Position numbers and translations under genes: made by a program
From: Ambrosia x helenae
Lineage: Eukaryota > Streptophyta > Magnoliopsida > Asterales > Asteraceae
NCBI GenBank assembly: GCA_030844895.1
Contig: CM061223.1
Coordinates: forward strand, 4,092,001-4,156,000
Direction of reading: 5' to 3'
DNA: 64,000 nt
The notes under the pieces: generated by a model
The model's input: only the letters and a program-made list of their open reading frames with translations
Databases searched by the model: none
What the model was told of the DNA's origin: nothing
In this document: in pieces, positions 44,519-55,131 of the stretch
How the letters are laid out: each line of letters begins with the position of its first letter
Position numbering within the stretch: position 1 is the first letter of the stretch

Positions 44519-44763
44519 CCGTTGTGGATGCGCGAGCGAACGGGTGCGAGCCACCGACGTGACTATCAAGTAATCCGGTCACTTGACCCCGATGTGGCTG
44601 GGGTGAGCAACGGCGTGACCAAAGGTCACTTTTTCCCGTTAATCCACGCAACCACCATCGCTTGTGCTCGCGTCAGGACTGTTCGCGTGGGGCTGTTGTG
44701 GCTGGGTGTGAGCACGAGGGCTGAAACCTCGTTCGCGTCGTGCTGCTCGCGCTTCCACAACGG
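44519..44763. mobile_element. Inverted-repeat element with CCGTTGTGG ends
   Basis: CCGTTGTGGATGCGCGAGC and, on the other strand, CCGTTGTGGAAGCGCGAGC form near-perfect 19-bp inverted ends around a GC-rich 245-bp body. No target duplication was found, so the class is open. Confidence 0.6.
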
Positions 44764-45163
44764 ATAGTCTAACAATAGCCCATGAGTTTCTTTTTTAAGT
44801 CACTTTTCGTTTCTCGACTTATGTTTTCGTAACAATTTTGTCATTCTCATCACTAGAAACATTATGTGAATATGTTATGTATACATAATAAATACACACA
44901 CACATCAGAGCGACATATATAAATATTTACTTCAAACTTGGATATAATATATATTATATAATATATCATATCTATGCATATCCATTAAGCCGAAAAATAT
45001 TTCAAGAAAATACATTGTTATTATTATAAATAATATTTTTAATATTGTATTAGCATTACATGAAATCAATTACAATAAAACGTAAAAACAAATACTTAAA
45101 AGACTAAAAAATATTATTTTTTTATTTTTTAATTAAAATACAAACGGTTCTTGTGGTTCTTAT

Positions 45164-45605
45164 CAATGTTGCAAAAGTCGCTAGGCGGCCTCTAGTCGGC
45201 TGACTGGGGAGTTGGGTGTACTCGGAGTACTCGGGGAGTACTCGGATATGGTAAATATAAAGAAAATTAATTATCGGATATAATATATGTATCAAAATAA
45301 GCATAATTCATGTCAAATACGCATGTCTTTTTAAAGATACATGTTTAAAATTCACTTTTTTCCGAGTACAAGGCCGAGTAGGCCGAGTACAAGGCCGACT
45401 AGGCCGAGTATAGGGCTGAGTAGGATGAAGATGACTGATTTTGACCACCGAGTACAGGGCCGAGTTGGCCGAGTAGCCCGAGTACAGGGCCGAGTTGGCC
45501 GCTGCCGACTAGTTTGGCCGAGTAGGAGAAAGTCGCCTCGGAGGGGTTCCGAGGTCCGAGTAGTCGCCGAGTACAAGGCCAAGTAGGCCGAATTTTACAA
45601 CACTG
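45164..45605. mobile_element. hAT-type MITE with GTTCTTAT duplication
   Basis: Perfect 8-bp duplication GTTCTTAT at 45156-45163 and 45606-45613. Ends CAATGTTGCAAAAGTCG and CAGTGTTGTAAAATTCG (14 of 17 alike). The body repeats GGCCGAGTA-type units, so its reading frames are artefacts. Confidence 0.85.
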
Positions 45606-45761
45606 GTTCTTATATTAGAACCGTGGGTTTGGAACCGACCCGACCCGGAACCGATAATTCATATAAACCTAGAACCGGAAACCGACCCATATATTTAAAA
45701 AGGTTCGGGTCCAAGGTTCCTATGGGTCCGAACCACGAAATGTTCACCCCTACAAGCCTCT

Positions 45762-46338
45762 ACTACCCAGCCAAAGCTGGAATAACATTAAGTACAAGGG
45801 CCAATTTTAGATAATATCAAACTCATGAGATCACAGTTACTATTCTTTTATTTCAATTAACTCTAGGCTAAAATATTTATGAATCTGCTTGCCACTTTCC
45901 ATACTAAAATGTTAGCCTTCTTTGGCACCCAACCAAACAAGGTTTTTTGTATTAAGTAAGAATGTTTTTCTTAAAAACTTGAATGTCATAAAAATCATTG
46001 CCAAACATACTTTAAATATGTTTCAAATACACAGAGATGCATGAAATACATAAAAATACATGAAAAACACATAAGTATATAATAATGGTTCGGTTTTGGT
46101 TATTTCAGTTATAAAAGAACGGAAAACAATAACCGTAACCCATTGGTTAATTCAGTTTCGGTTATTTTCGGTACGATTTTAGTTTTTTCCGGTTATCGAT
46201 TTTCGTACGCTCACCACTATGAGAGACTCACAATTCAATATTTATATAAAACTGACGGTTGAGAAAAATCAATATATAATTTTACATTAGTGTTTGGCCC
46301 CAAGCTTAAATGTTAGTAAATAGTAATAACAATTATTA
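45762..46338. other. Intergenic stretch, no gene seen
   Basis: AT-rich, with a decayed GGTTCGGTTTTGGTTATTT-type repeat at 46088-46215 that looks like another old MITE. Confidence 0.45.
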
Positions 46339-46673
46339 TTAGTCAACCATCCGATTATGGCATATATCTTCACCATTATTTGTATTAAGTGATAATTAGT
46401 ATTACCATATTTATAAGATGGTTAGTTTTCATATTGTAATCTATATATACACATTGTAACACAATCAAAGGCAAGCAATATCAATGATATCATAATTGTT
46501 ATTAATATTAGTTAACCATCCGATTATGGCATATATCTTCACCATTATTTGTATTAAATGATAATTAGTATTACCATTTTTATAGGATAGTTAGTTTCCA
46601 TATTGTAATCTATATATACACATTGTAACACAATCAAAGGCAAGCAATATCAATGATATCATAATTGTTATTA
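46339..46673 (+). repeat. Two tandem short Copia LTRs
   Basis: Two copies of a 165-bp unit (TTAGT(C/T)AACCATCCGATT..CATAATTGTTATTA) starting at about 46339 and 46508. The second is directly followed by a primer site, so these are LTRs. Tandem LTRs may arise by unequal exchange. Confidence 0.75.
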
Positions 46674-46686
46674 TGGTATCAGAGCC
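46674..46686 (+). promoter_or_regulatory. Copia primer-binding site
   Basis: TGGTATCAGAGCC, complementary to initiator Met-tRNA, right after the LTR. Confidence 0.85.
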
Positions 46687-46757
46687 TTGAATTCCTAATA
46701 CCCTAGTATTTTTCATCGCCGCCTCCTTCAATCCTCCCAATCCCTACGGTTTTGACC

Positions 46758-47275
46758 ATGTCATACAAAGAAGGCTCCTCCAACCCACCGGTTTCGACCG
46801 ATATCAAACATTTACACCCAGTTTATTCCGTCACCAATATCCAAAATAAAGTCCGAATCCTTGATGGAGAAAAGGTTACGTACTCGTCCTGGGTAAAGCT
46901 CTTTAAGCTTCACGCCAAAGGCTATGATGTTCTGGATCATATCGACGGATCCGGACCTCCGGCTGAAACAGACAAGGGATATGAAGCATGGATGAAAGTC
47001 GACTCCGTAGTTCTTCAATGGATATACGAAAAGCTTTCAGACGGCTATTGGAAACGTGTTCTTGATGATACTGTCACGGCTCAACAAGCTTGGGACAAAC
47101 TCCAATCGATCTTCTTCAACAATAAAAATGCTCGTGCTTCGTCCCTCTTGCAGGCCTTCACAACTACCACGCTGTCCTTATGTTTGTCATTGAATGACTA
47201 CTTTCAGCGCCTTAAAGACATCTCGGAGCAACTGGAGGATGTCGACCAACCAATACCCGAGTCCAGGTTAGTTTT
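46758..47275 (+). pseudogene. Copia gag N-terminal part, truncated
   Basis: MSYKEGSSNPPVS, then the Copia Gag core LDGEKVTYSSWVKLFKLH, DHIDGSGPP, WIYEKLSDGYWKRVLDD, TAQQAWDKLQSIFF, ESRLVLQ. At 47276 coding stops where an inverted LTR end begins. The remaining Gag and all Pol in this orientation are missing. Confidence 0.85.
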
Positions 47276-47472
47276 ACAAATAATGGTGAAGATATATGCC
47301 ATAATCAGATGGTTGACTAATTGATATCATTGATATTGCTTGCCTTTGATTGCGTTACAATGTGTATATATAGATTACAGTATGGAAACTAACCATCCTA
47401 TAAACATGGTAATACTAATTATCACTTAATAAAAAAAGTGAAGATATATGCCATAATCGGATGGTTGACTAA
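47276..47472 (-). repeat. Inverted Copia LTR, one full and one partial
   Basis: Minus-strand copy of the 46339 LTR family: a full unit at about 47321-47472 and a 45-bp start of a second at 47276-47320. The 47472 end touches the purine tract CTGAGGGGGAGCA of the minus-strand element. Confidence 0.72.
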
Positions 47473-47481
47473 TGCTCCCCC

Positions 47482-49506
47482 TCAGTTTGAGAGGGGGCTT
47501 CGACAAATGGTCAAGCTGGCACGAAAAATTTCAAATAGCTGTCGAGAGAGACCCTTGGTGAATATATCCGCGCACTGATAAGATGATGGCGCATGGAGGA
47601 CGCGAACATGGCCTAATTGAACCTTCTCTCGCACAAAATGGATATCAAGTTCTACATGTTTGGTCCGTTGGTGTTGAACAGGATTTTCTGACAAGTAAAC
47701 GGCTGAAATATTATCACAATATACTATAGTTGCTTGACGAATCGGTATGTGTAACTCTAGTAGGAGATTACGAAGCCATGTGGTTTCCGTAACGGCATTG
47801 GCGACCCCTCGATACTCAGCTTCAGCACTTGAACGGGAAATGGTGGGTTGCCGTTTTGAGGACCAAGAGAGAAGGTTGGGACCCATGTAGACACGGTATC
47901 CAGAGGTCGATCTTCTAGAATCGGGGCACCCAGCCCAGTCAGCGTCAGAATAGGCAGTCAGAGACGGAATGGGGCTGGGAGATAAGCGTAGGCCATAGTC
48001 CAAAGTCCCCTGAATATAGCGTAATATACGCTTGAGGATGGCAAAGTGAGGTTCCCTGGGAGCATGCATGAATAAACAGATTTGCTGTACCGCATAGGTA
48101 TTGTCAGGTCTGGTGAAAGTTAAGTACTGAAGAGCGCCTGCTAAACTGCGGTATAAGGTGCCATCATGAAGTGGCTCGCCAGTCATAGCACTGAGTTTTG
48201 AATCTGTATCAACTGGTGTGGAGCAGGGTTTACAGTTGGTCATGTTGGCCCGGTGCAGGATGTCCTTTGCATATTGTGACTGTGACATGAATAAGCCATG
48301 AGAATCCCGCTGAACAGCGATACCTAAGAACTGATGCAAAGCTCCCATATCTGACATAGCAAACTCTCTCTCGAGAAGCCCAATAATGTTATTAAGTAAA
48401 GCTGTAGACGAAGATTCCAGAATGATATCATCAACATAAAGTAGTAAGTATGCCATATGAGCACCATGGTGATAAATGAATAAAGAGGGGTCACACACAC
48501 TGCTTTTGAATCCTCTAGCTGTGACAAATGTAGAGAACCTGCTGAACCAGGCCCGAGGTGCCTGCTTAAGTCCATAAAGAGACTTACGCAGTCGACAAGC
48601 AAAGTTAGGACGTGAGGTGCCCACAAATCCTGGGGGTTGGTGCATGAAAACTGTCTCCTGTAAATCGCCGTGTAAAAAGGCATTTTTAACGTCTAGTTGA
48701 TTAATTGCCCAACCCTTAGGAATAGCCAATGATAAAACTGTGTAGATGGTAGCTGGTTTAATAATCGGGCTAAATGTGTCGGCACAATCTATACCAATTG
48801 TCTGAGATTTCCTGTTCACAACAAGGTGTGCCTTGTACCTGTCTAGAGAACCATCGGCTTTGAACTTATGCCGAAAGAGCCATATACACCTAATGACAGG
48901 ATGAGACTGAGGTTGAGGAACCAACTCCCATGTACCATTATCTATTAATGCTTTATACTCGCAGTTCATGGTGTTTTGCCAATTTGGGTCGGTCAAGGCT
49001 CATAAGTGGGATGTGGGAATGTTAGAGACCTTGGGAGATGATGTGGTGATTAGGTTGTACTTGGGATTTGGTTTGGTTATACCTTCCTTTGCCCTAGTGG
49101 TCATCGGGTGGGTGTTGGTGGGTGGTTGTGTAGGAACGAGTGTGGGTACGACAGGTGTGGCGTGTGGGCCGAGGGGGGGGGGGGGGGGTATGGGAGCGGA
49201 GGATGTTTGTGGGCCGGGTTGTGGAGTGGAGGAGTTGTGTGGGGACTGGGCCGAGGAGATATTATGGGGTGGTGATTGGGCCGGTGTTGGGATTGGGCCA
49301 AGGAGGTGAATGTGGACGGGGTGAGGGGCAGTGGGTGTAGGCGAAGGAAATTGGTAGGGTATGTTTGGTGTTGGTTCGTCATCAAGGAAATGATAGGTAG
49401 AATGGTGCATGGTTTCTGCAAAGGGAAAAGATGACTCGTCGAACTCTACATGTCTAGAAATGTGAGCCGTGGCCTGAACCCAAAATTTGCAAAGTTTGAC
49501 CATCAC
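47482..49506 (-). pseudogene. Copia polymerase: RT and RNase H, integrase deleted
   Basis: Minus-strand frame with a post-integrase segment (ISRHVEFDESSFPF, then a long Pro-rich linker), TRAKEGI, RT (QLDVKNAFLHGDL, SLYGLKQAPRAWF, catalytic YVDD) and RNase H (AYSDADWAGCPDSRRSTSGY, SSAEAEYRG, NPVQHQRTKHVELD, ADIFTKGL). One in-frame TGA at 49000-49002 interrupts the segment just before RT. Upstream, the protease end joins straight to the linker at about 49455-49500; the integrase is gone. Confidence 0.9.
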
Positions 49507-50100
49507 CTACTAGTATGTTAGTATTAATAGAAAAAGATAAATGAGAGGTGATCTGACCTTGGTCTGCAGTAATATGAGATAAAGCACCCGTGTCCAGGTT
49601 CCAAGTGTGGTCCCATTGATTCAAGGTGAGAGTTGATAGTGTTGCTCCGAGTTCAGTGGGTTGTAAGGGGTCCACAGGTGGGGCTTGGTAAGTGGGCTGA
49701 GAGGGAAAACCTGGTGGGCCGTAGGCATGATTTTGGGCTGTGAGGCCGTAGCCTAGGTAGGGAGTGGGCGGGTACGCTTGTTGGGCCTGGTTTGGTGGAG
49801 CGGGTGGTGTAGTGGGCCTGTTCCATGAAGAGACCCAAGGGGATTGGGCCAGGTGTGGGCAAGGCGGTGGGGTGGGCCACCAAGAGTAGTTGTGTGGGTT
49901 TGGATTGGGTGAGTAGGTGTTCAGATTGGGGTAGGTGTTGTAGTGTGAGGAGCGGCCACGTCCCCCGTAGTAGCTGCCACGACCTCCGCGGTAACCGCCT
50001 CAGCCACGACCCCTACCACGAGATGGTTGGCATTGTGAGTATGGGTCAAAGTGATGTGAAGGATTGTATGAGGGTGGTGGATGCGGGTTGGTGTTAGAGG
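49454..50100 (-). pseudogene. Copia gag end and protease remnant
   Basis: Minus strand: RGG-rich Gag tail (49950-50030, with a TGA in place of an expected Arg), Pro-rich spacer, then protease WNLDTGALSHITAD and NILVGDGQ. The protease is followed after 17 residues by a frame change into the pre-RT segment. The Gag start is missing. Confidence 0.75.
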
Positions 50101-50109
50101 GTGGGGTTC

Positions 50110-50203
50110 TTTGGTGATTCTAGTTCATTTACTTATGCACATTTTGATATTATTCACTGTGACTTGTGGACATCTCCCGTCCTTAGTAATGCCTCGTATA
50201 AAT
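50110..50203 (+). pseudogene. Copia integrase scrap in plus orientation
   Basis: Plus strand reads GDSSSFTYAHFDIIHCDLW and TSPVLSNASYKY, the start of a Copia integrase core (first catalytic Asp). It faces opposite to the neighbouring Copia gene. Confidence 0.75.
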
Positions 50204-50245
50204 ACAAATAATGGTGAAGATATATGTCATAATCGGATGGTTGAC
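50203..50245 (-). repeat. Partial Copia LTR end
   Basis: 43 bp matching the inverted LTR edge at 47276-47318 (ACAAATAATGGTGAAGATAT..). Confidence 0.7.
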
Positions 50246-50769
50246 AAATAAATAGATATTTATTATCGAATATAATCATTAAAATTTACAAAATATCCTG
50301 AACTTATTAATTTGGGTCCATATATTTATTTGTTTTTTTCTAAAAGAATCAGAAATAATATTTAATGATATTATAACGAGCCACGAGCAACATAAGTTAC
50401 TAACATTAATCGAAGTTCAATCCTATGTCATTGTCGTGTGACCACAATAGATATGTTTTTATCACTATATGTTTAAAGAGCATATTTGTCACTCATATAT
50501 CAAGAAATATGTTTTTTTTTTTCTTGTCACTATGCGTTGTAATTTTTATATTCTCTCATTAAACGCTTAAAAGGTCGTTTTTGAAACACCATGTTTTTGT
50601 TTTCACATAAAATATATGCCATTTGAAGGAAAAATATTTAAGCATGGTTTGAAGCATCAGATATGTAAGAACACAATAGAACCACGTTATTGTTTATACA
50701 TAAAATATATATCATTTGAAGAAAAATGTTTTAGCATTGTTTGAAGCATCAAATTGTGTGAGAAAATAA
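50246..50769. other. Intergenic stretch, no gene seen
   Basis: AT-rich; the words TATATGCCATTTGAAG and TATATATCATTTGAAG with GTTTGAAGCATCA form a two-copy local repeat at 50610-50665 and 50700-50755. Confidence 0.5.
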
Positions 50770-51045
50770 CATTGTTTTGAAAACCGGACCGGACCGGCCG
50801 GTCGGACCGGTCGGACCGGGCTCTGGGGCCTGGACCGGTGCGGTTCGGGTAGTCGGACCGTTTTTGCAGCGAACCGGGGTTGAACCGGTGAACCGGCCGG
50901 TCGGACCGGAAACCGGACCGGTCGGACCGGATTTTTTAATTTTTTTTTATTTTTTTTATTTTTTTTTGTTTTTTGGGCCGGTTCGTCGAACCGGTGAACC
51001 GACCGGGGGTCCGGTTCGACGTCCGGTCCGGTTCTGAAAACCTTG
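50770..51045. mobile_element. CCGG-rich hAT-like MITE
   Basis: Inverted ends CATTGTTTTGAAAACCGGACC and CAAGGTTTTCAGAACCGGACC. Flanks GAAAATAA (50762-50769) and AAAAATAA (51046-51053) agree at 7 of 8 bases, the hAT duplication length. The body is packed with CCGGTCGGACCGG words. Confidence 0.75.
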
Positions 51046-51329
51046 AAAAATAATAGAAACGATTACACGGGGGCTTTGAGTTGGAGAATTAAGGATTACT
51101 CCGACTCTCTGGCAACCTAAGTTTTTAATCAAAATTTCTCTTTAAAAAGCGTGTTACGATAAGGAGTGTGGAGACCTAAAACAACTACTACATTTTTTCA
51201 AAACTAAAAAAACCTACACTAAACAAGAAGAAAAGAGTAATTTCAGTAATAAAAAGACGTGTAGAGTGTAGATATATTAAACTAAAAGTTTGTCATTTTG
51301 AGTATAAACAAATTATCATCATCATCATA

Positions 51330-51450
51330 CTCAGTTAATTCCACCAATAGCAAAGCTAAGGTAGGGTCTGAGGAGGGTACTATGTAGACAGCCTTACCTC
51401 TACCCCGTGGGAATAGAGATGCTGCTTCCGGTGAGACCCTCGGCTCGATA
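51330..51450 (+). repeat. SINE-like dispersed plant repeat
   Basis: GGTAGGGTCTGAGGAGGGTA..CAGCCTTACCTCTACCCC..AGACCCTCGGCTC is a wording I know as a widespread interspersed repeat in plant intergenic DNA. Class assignment is from memory, and no target duplication was defined. Confidence 0.35.
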
Positions 51451-51782
51451 GTGGTTTTGTATCAAGCCTTGGACATAAGACATATAACACTTAGCAATCG
51501 GGACAAGCCCGATTGGTGCATGTAACCCCTTATCTTTTGGCTATCAACGCCATCACATGATACATGATTAACCATCTGTCATTTTAACGTTATTTTCACG
51601 AAATTAGTAAAATAACATTAAAATTAGTGCAGCTTTACTTTTGCCCCTATGACCACACATATATACATTATATGCGCACAGCTGGAGGCGTAGCTATTTG
51701 AGTATAAACAAATACCATATATATTTAATTAAGGGTTGCCATCTTGATTATAAACAAATACCATTTATATTTAACGGAGGTC

Positions 51783-51872
51783 TAACTCCGTTAGTATGAT
51801 GCTGACGTGACATCCTAGGTTGCAAAATTATTCTACGTGGCATGCCACGTCAGCACCACAATAACGCCGTTA
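51783..51872. repeat. Foldback repeat
   Basis: 90 bp in which the left arm TAACTCCGTTAG..GCTGACGTGACAT pairs with the right arm ATGCCACGTCAGC..CGCCGTTA. It could be a short MITE about 270 bp upstream of the GDT1-like start. Confidence 0.6.
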
Positions 51873-52016
51873 GTTTGGGTCCATTATATTCCAATATGTT
51901 GAAAGTTGGGAACACTATTGATAATTTTCATAGTTAGGACTGTTATTGGCCAATAGTCAATAGTTGAGATTATTTATTTCCATTAATCCTAATAATAAAG
52001 AAATCAAAGGGTAAGA

Positions 52017-52026
52017 TATAAAAATA
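52017..52026 (+). promoter_or_regulatory. Candidate TATA box of the GDT1-like gene
   Basis: TATAAAAATA 117 bases before the ATG at 52143; leaves a leader of roughly 90 bases. Confidence 0.45.
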
Positions 52027-52142
52027 TAATAATATTCTCTCAGATAAGAGCTTCACCAGATTCTCCATCTTTGTTTCATTGCTAGCGTTCTATAGATCCT
52101 TCATCAGTCGTTGCCATCGAAATAAAACCCATTTCATCAATC

Positions 52143-54951
52143 ATGAGTTTATCACTGCTTCAAGTAAGCTTGTTTCATAATATTTATATGTTTCAATATA
52201 TTCATCATTATTATATGTTTTCTACTGATATTTATGCATATATTTTGATGAAATCAGGGGTTCAGCAAATCTCTAGCCATGACTGTGCTCTCTGAAATCG
52301 GTGATAAAACGTTCTTTGCAGCTGCTGTGAGTTCCATTCATTGTTACTGCTTTCTTTATTTCAATTGTTTACAATATTCTGTTCTGTTGAATCTGTTTAT
52401 TTAAGCCTTGCAAAACAAGTGGGTTGAGTTGGATAACGGGTCAAAAACGGGTTCGGGTCATTGTTATTGATTATTTTTTATTAAGAGCCTTGAAATCCAT
52501 GTTTTTTTGAAAGGCGTACCGGCGTAGTTCAATGGTGAAACCATAGTTGTTAAAAGCGTAAGGCGCACTTAAGGCGCCAAAGGTGAGCCTTGGGCCTCAG
52601 TGCAAGGCGCTTAAAAGCAATAACTTTTTTTAAGCAAGACACATGGTATAAAAAAAATACATTTTTAGGAGTTTTAAACATGTTTTAGGATTCTTTAAGG
52701 TTAGTTTAGGTTGATTATAGACTTGTTTAGAGTTGGTATAACTGTCATAGATGAGTTCAGACAATTGTTGGCCGGAATTCCCCCGGAACTTGGGCTGAAA
52801 AATGCACCCGATAGCCTGAAAGTGGGGCTTTTGAAGCGAAGCGAGAAAGCTGCGATGGGCCTGAAAAGTGGGCCTAAGCGTGCGCCCGAGTGGGCTTTGA
52901 CAACAAGGGTGAAACCCTTTGATCAGTGATGGATTTATTATTATTTTTTTTTTGAAATTTTACCAACTCTGGACTTATTTCTATTTGAGGCAATAAACTT
53001 TTAACTTTTAAACATAAGATTTAAGGTAACCCAACTTTTAATTTTCTTTTGTTACCTTAAATTCTTTTTTTTTTTTTTTTAAAAGTTCATTACTTTGAAT
53101 GGAAATCATATAAGCTATAACGTTAATTAAATTTTTATGCAATTTGCCCGAGTATCTGGAATGAAACGGTAGATCTTGTTTCTTAACTTTTACGGATTAG
53201 AAAAGTACAAGTCGTAACGTATCAAGAACAAAACTTTTTATTGATTCTTGAAGACACTATATAAAAACAAGAGATAATGACCCCTATTTATACTAGTTCA
53301 ATAAACTAACCTTAATCTATTCAACTTAGGAAACATAATACTAAAACAATTAAGCTAGACTTATCTAAACAAACTAGATAATGATCAAACATAAATAAAT
53401 ACTAGATAATTCAAATAATAATTAAATTTTTTTTTTTTTTACAAACTTAATTATTATTTTACTCGTTTAGTCCTTCGACTTTAGCCCTTCGAGTTGATAT
53501 CGCCACAATTTTAACATCAACTCGTTTCTTCGATACTGGTTTTAGATCTTGGCCATGCGTCATCCTAGGAGACATGTCTTGGCAGGCTGCCTTTCATCTC
53601 TAATTGTAAGTTTATTTAAACTTATTATTTTTATTCAATATATTTTTGGATATCAGCTCCTTTTGTTTAGAGTCTTGAAAGTCAATATATTGACTTTCAG
53701 GTTATGACCATTCTGTCTGCTGCTGTTGGAATGGCTGCTCCAAACCTGGTATATTTCTTAAACAACATATTATTCATGTGTTCTTGGATAATCACACTCT
53801 TATGTAACAGTAGTCCTATGAGTATAATTATGCAGATCTCACAAACATTGACTAAACATATTACTACTGTATTGTTTTTTGGTTTTGGACTATGGTCTTT
53901 GTGGGATGCATATAACGACGAGTAACTCTTCTTCACTCTTTATATTTATAATAACTTAAAATGAAATACGGAATCCTTGCAACTAATCGACTATGTTTCC
54001 GCTAACAGCGATTCGGAAGAATTGGCTGAAGTTGAAGCTGAACTGGTTCGCGTCTATTACCTTGTACCTCTAGCCCTGTTTTGTCCTTATAATAAAAGTT
54101 AATATTGGAATCTTCGCCTAATATGTGTAGGACGCTGACATAAAATCTAATGGGGAAGCAACCAAATCAAATAACAAGGTATCGGTTTATACAGGCTTAT
54201 GTTTTTGGAACCCATTACACATATTATTATCCTTTTGTTTTACGTAAGTCCATAATCCATTTGTATTATGTTTCGGAAGACTGATGATGATTTGAAGAAA
54301 AAGAATAGGCCATTTTTGACTCAGTTCTTCTCACCCATCTTTCTTAAGGTATAAACTTAAAAATATCGCCTATTTTCTAATAAAGTATTATGAAATATCT
54401 AACGTATAGAGATTGGTTCAGGCGTTTTCTATTACATTTTTCGGTGAGTGGGGCGACAAAAGCCAGGTGAACATCAATCTTGAAGCATCATAGACCTGCG
54501 TTTGATCAAATATGGTCACTCGATCCGTCATTGACGTTGACTGTTAATGTTATTTTTCAGTTGGCTACAATTGGTTTGGCTGCAGCTGAGAACCCGATGG
54601 GTGTTGTTATCGGAGGGATTATGTAAGTTCATTCTTTTACTTCATAGTCGTTGACTTTGACTCTGACTTTGACTCTGACTTTGACTTTTAGGATATATTA
54701 TTAACAATTTGTGTCCATTTATTAGAGGCCAAGCTTTGTGTCAAACTGCTGCTGTGTTTGGAGGGAAAAGCTTGGCAACACAAATATCCGAGAGATTCGT
54801 ACGCGAAGTTTAACATTTTGTAAGATTTGTCTCTATATTTTTTAAAAGTTTGAATAAAACGTTCGTAAATTTGATGCAGATCGCACTATCGGGTGGGATT
54901 CTTTTCATTATCTTTGGAATCCAATCATTCTTTTCAACAATAGAATCATGA
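52143..54951 (+). CDS. GDT1-like protein (UPF0016), GDT1-like 4 type
   Basis: Twelve exons, all with GT..AG borders and matching phase: 52143-52163, 52258-52326, 53546-53605, 53701-53748, 53836-53921, 54009-54045, 54131-54178, 54280-54348, 54422-54466, 54561-54622, 54726-54798, 54880-54951. Protein of about 229 residues without any frame break. It has both family signatures: EIGDKT in exon 2 and EWGDKSQ in exon 9, each in a membrane helix, with an acidic cytosolic loop (DSEELAEVEAEL) between the two halves. UPF0016 members carry Mn2+/Ca2+ with H+ exchange in the Golgi or chloroplast; the short N-terminus without transit peptide fits the Golgi-type group (GDT1-like 3-5). Intron 2 is long because of a hAT MITE. 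It converges on the LHT gene 181 bp away. Confidence 0.95.
52542..52907. mobile_element. hAT-type MITE in intron 2 of the GDT1-like gene
   Basis: Perfect 8-bp duplication GGTGAAAC at 52534-52541 and 52908-52915. Ends CATAGTTGTTAAAAGC and CTTGTTGTCAAAGC. Body with AAGGCGC words; no coding. Confidence 0.82.
54648..54690 (+). repeat. TTGACTCTGAC hexamer repeat in intron 10
   Basis: GACTTT and GACTCT units alternate seven times between the donor at 54623 and the next exon. Confidence 0.8.
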
Positions 54952-55131
54952 GTCTGGGTACTGGCCCTGGTTTGTATTCCTCATCATTCTCATTTAGAAA
55001 AACAGTCATCTGATTATTATAGTTTTGACATTTCATATAACTTTGTAGATCAAACAAATATGATACACACAGCGATATACATACATTTATATGTATATTA
55101 TAGTTGTTTAAAATCTTGAAAGGAACTTGTT
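54952..55131. other. Shared 3' region of two convergent genes
   Basis: 180 bp between the GDT1-like and LHT stops. Both 3'UTRs must overlap or be very short. Confidence 0.7.

Larger units (their letters stand above)
44279..45751. mobile_element. MULE/hAT-like MITE hosting two further elements
   Basis: ACAAGCCTCT at 44269-44278 and 45752-45761 is a perfect 10-bp duplication. The ends AGGGCTGTGCA and AGGGGTGAACA (reverse strand) are short inverted repeats, and both arms hold AACCGACCCGACC-type words. Inside lie the elements at 44519-44763 and 45164-45605. Confidence 0.72.

Noticed and set aside
45341..45586. Frames on both strands with RPTRPS-like repeats
   Set aside because: Product of tandem GGCCGAGTA units in the hAT MITE.
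49101..49421. Pro-rich frame in a second phase and its plus-strand Gly/Val-rich mirror
   Set aside because: Shadow frames of the Copia Pro-rich linker; the real frame is 49000-49506 on the minus strand.
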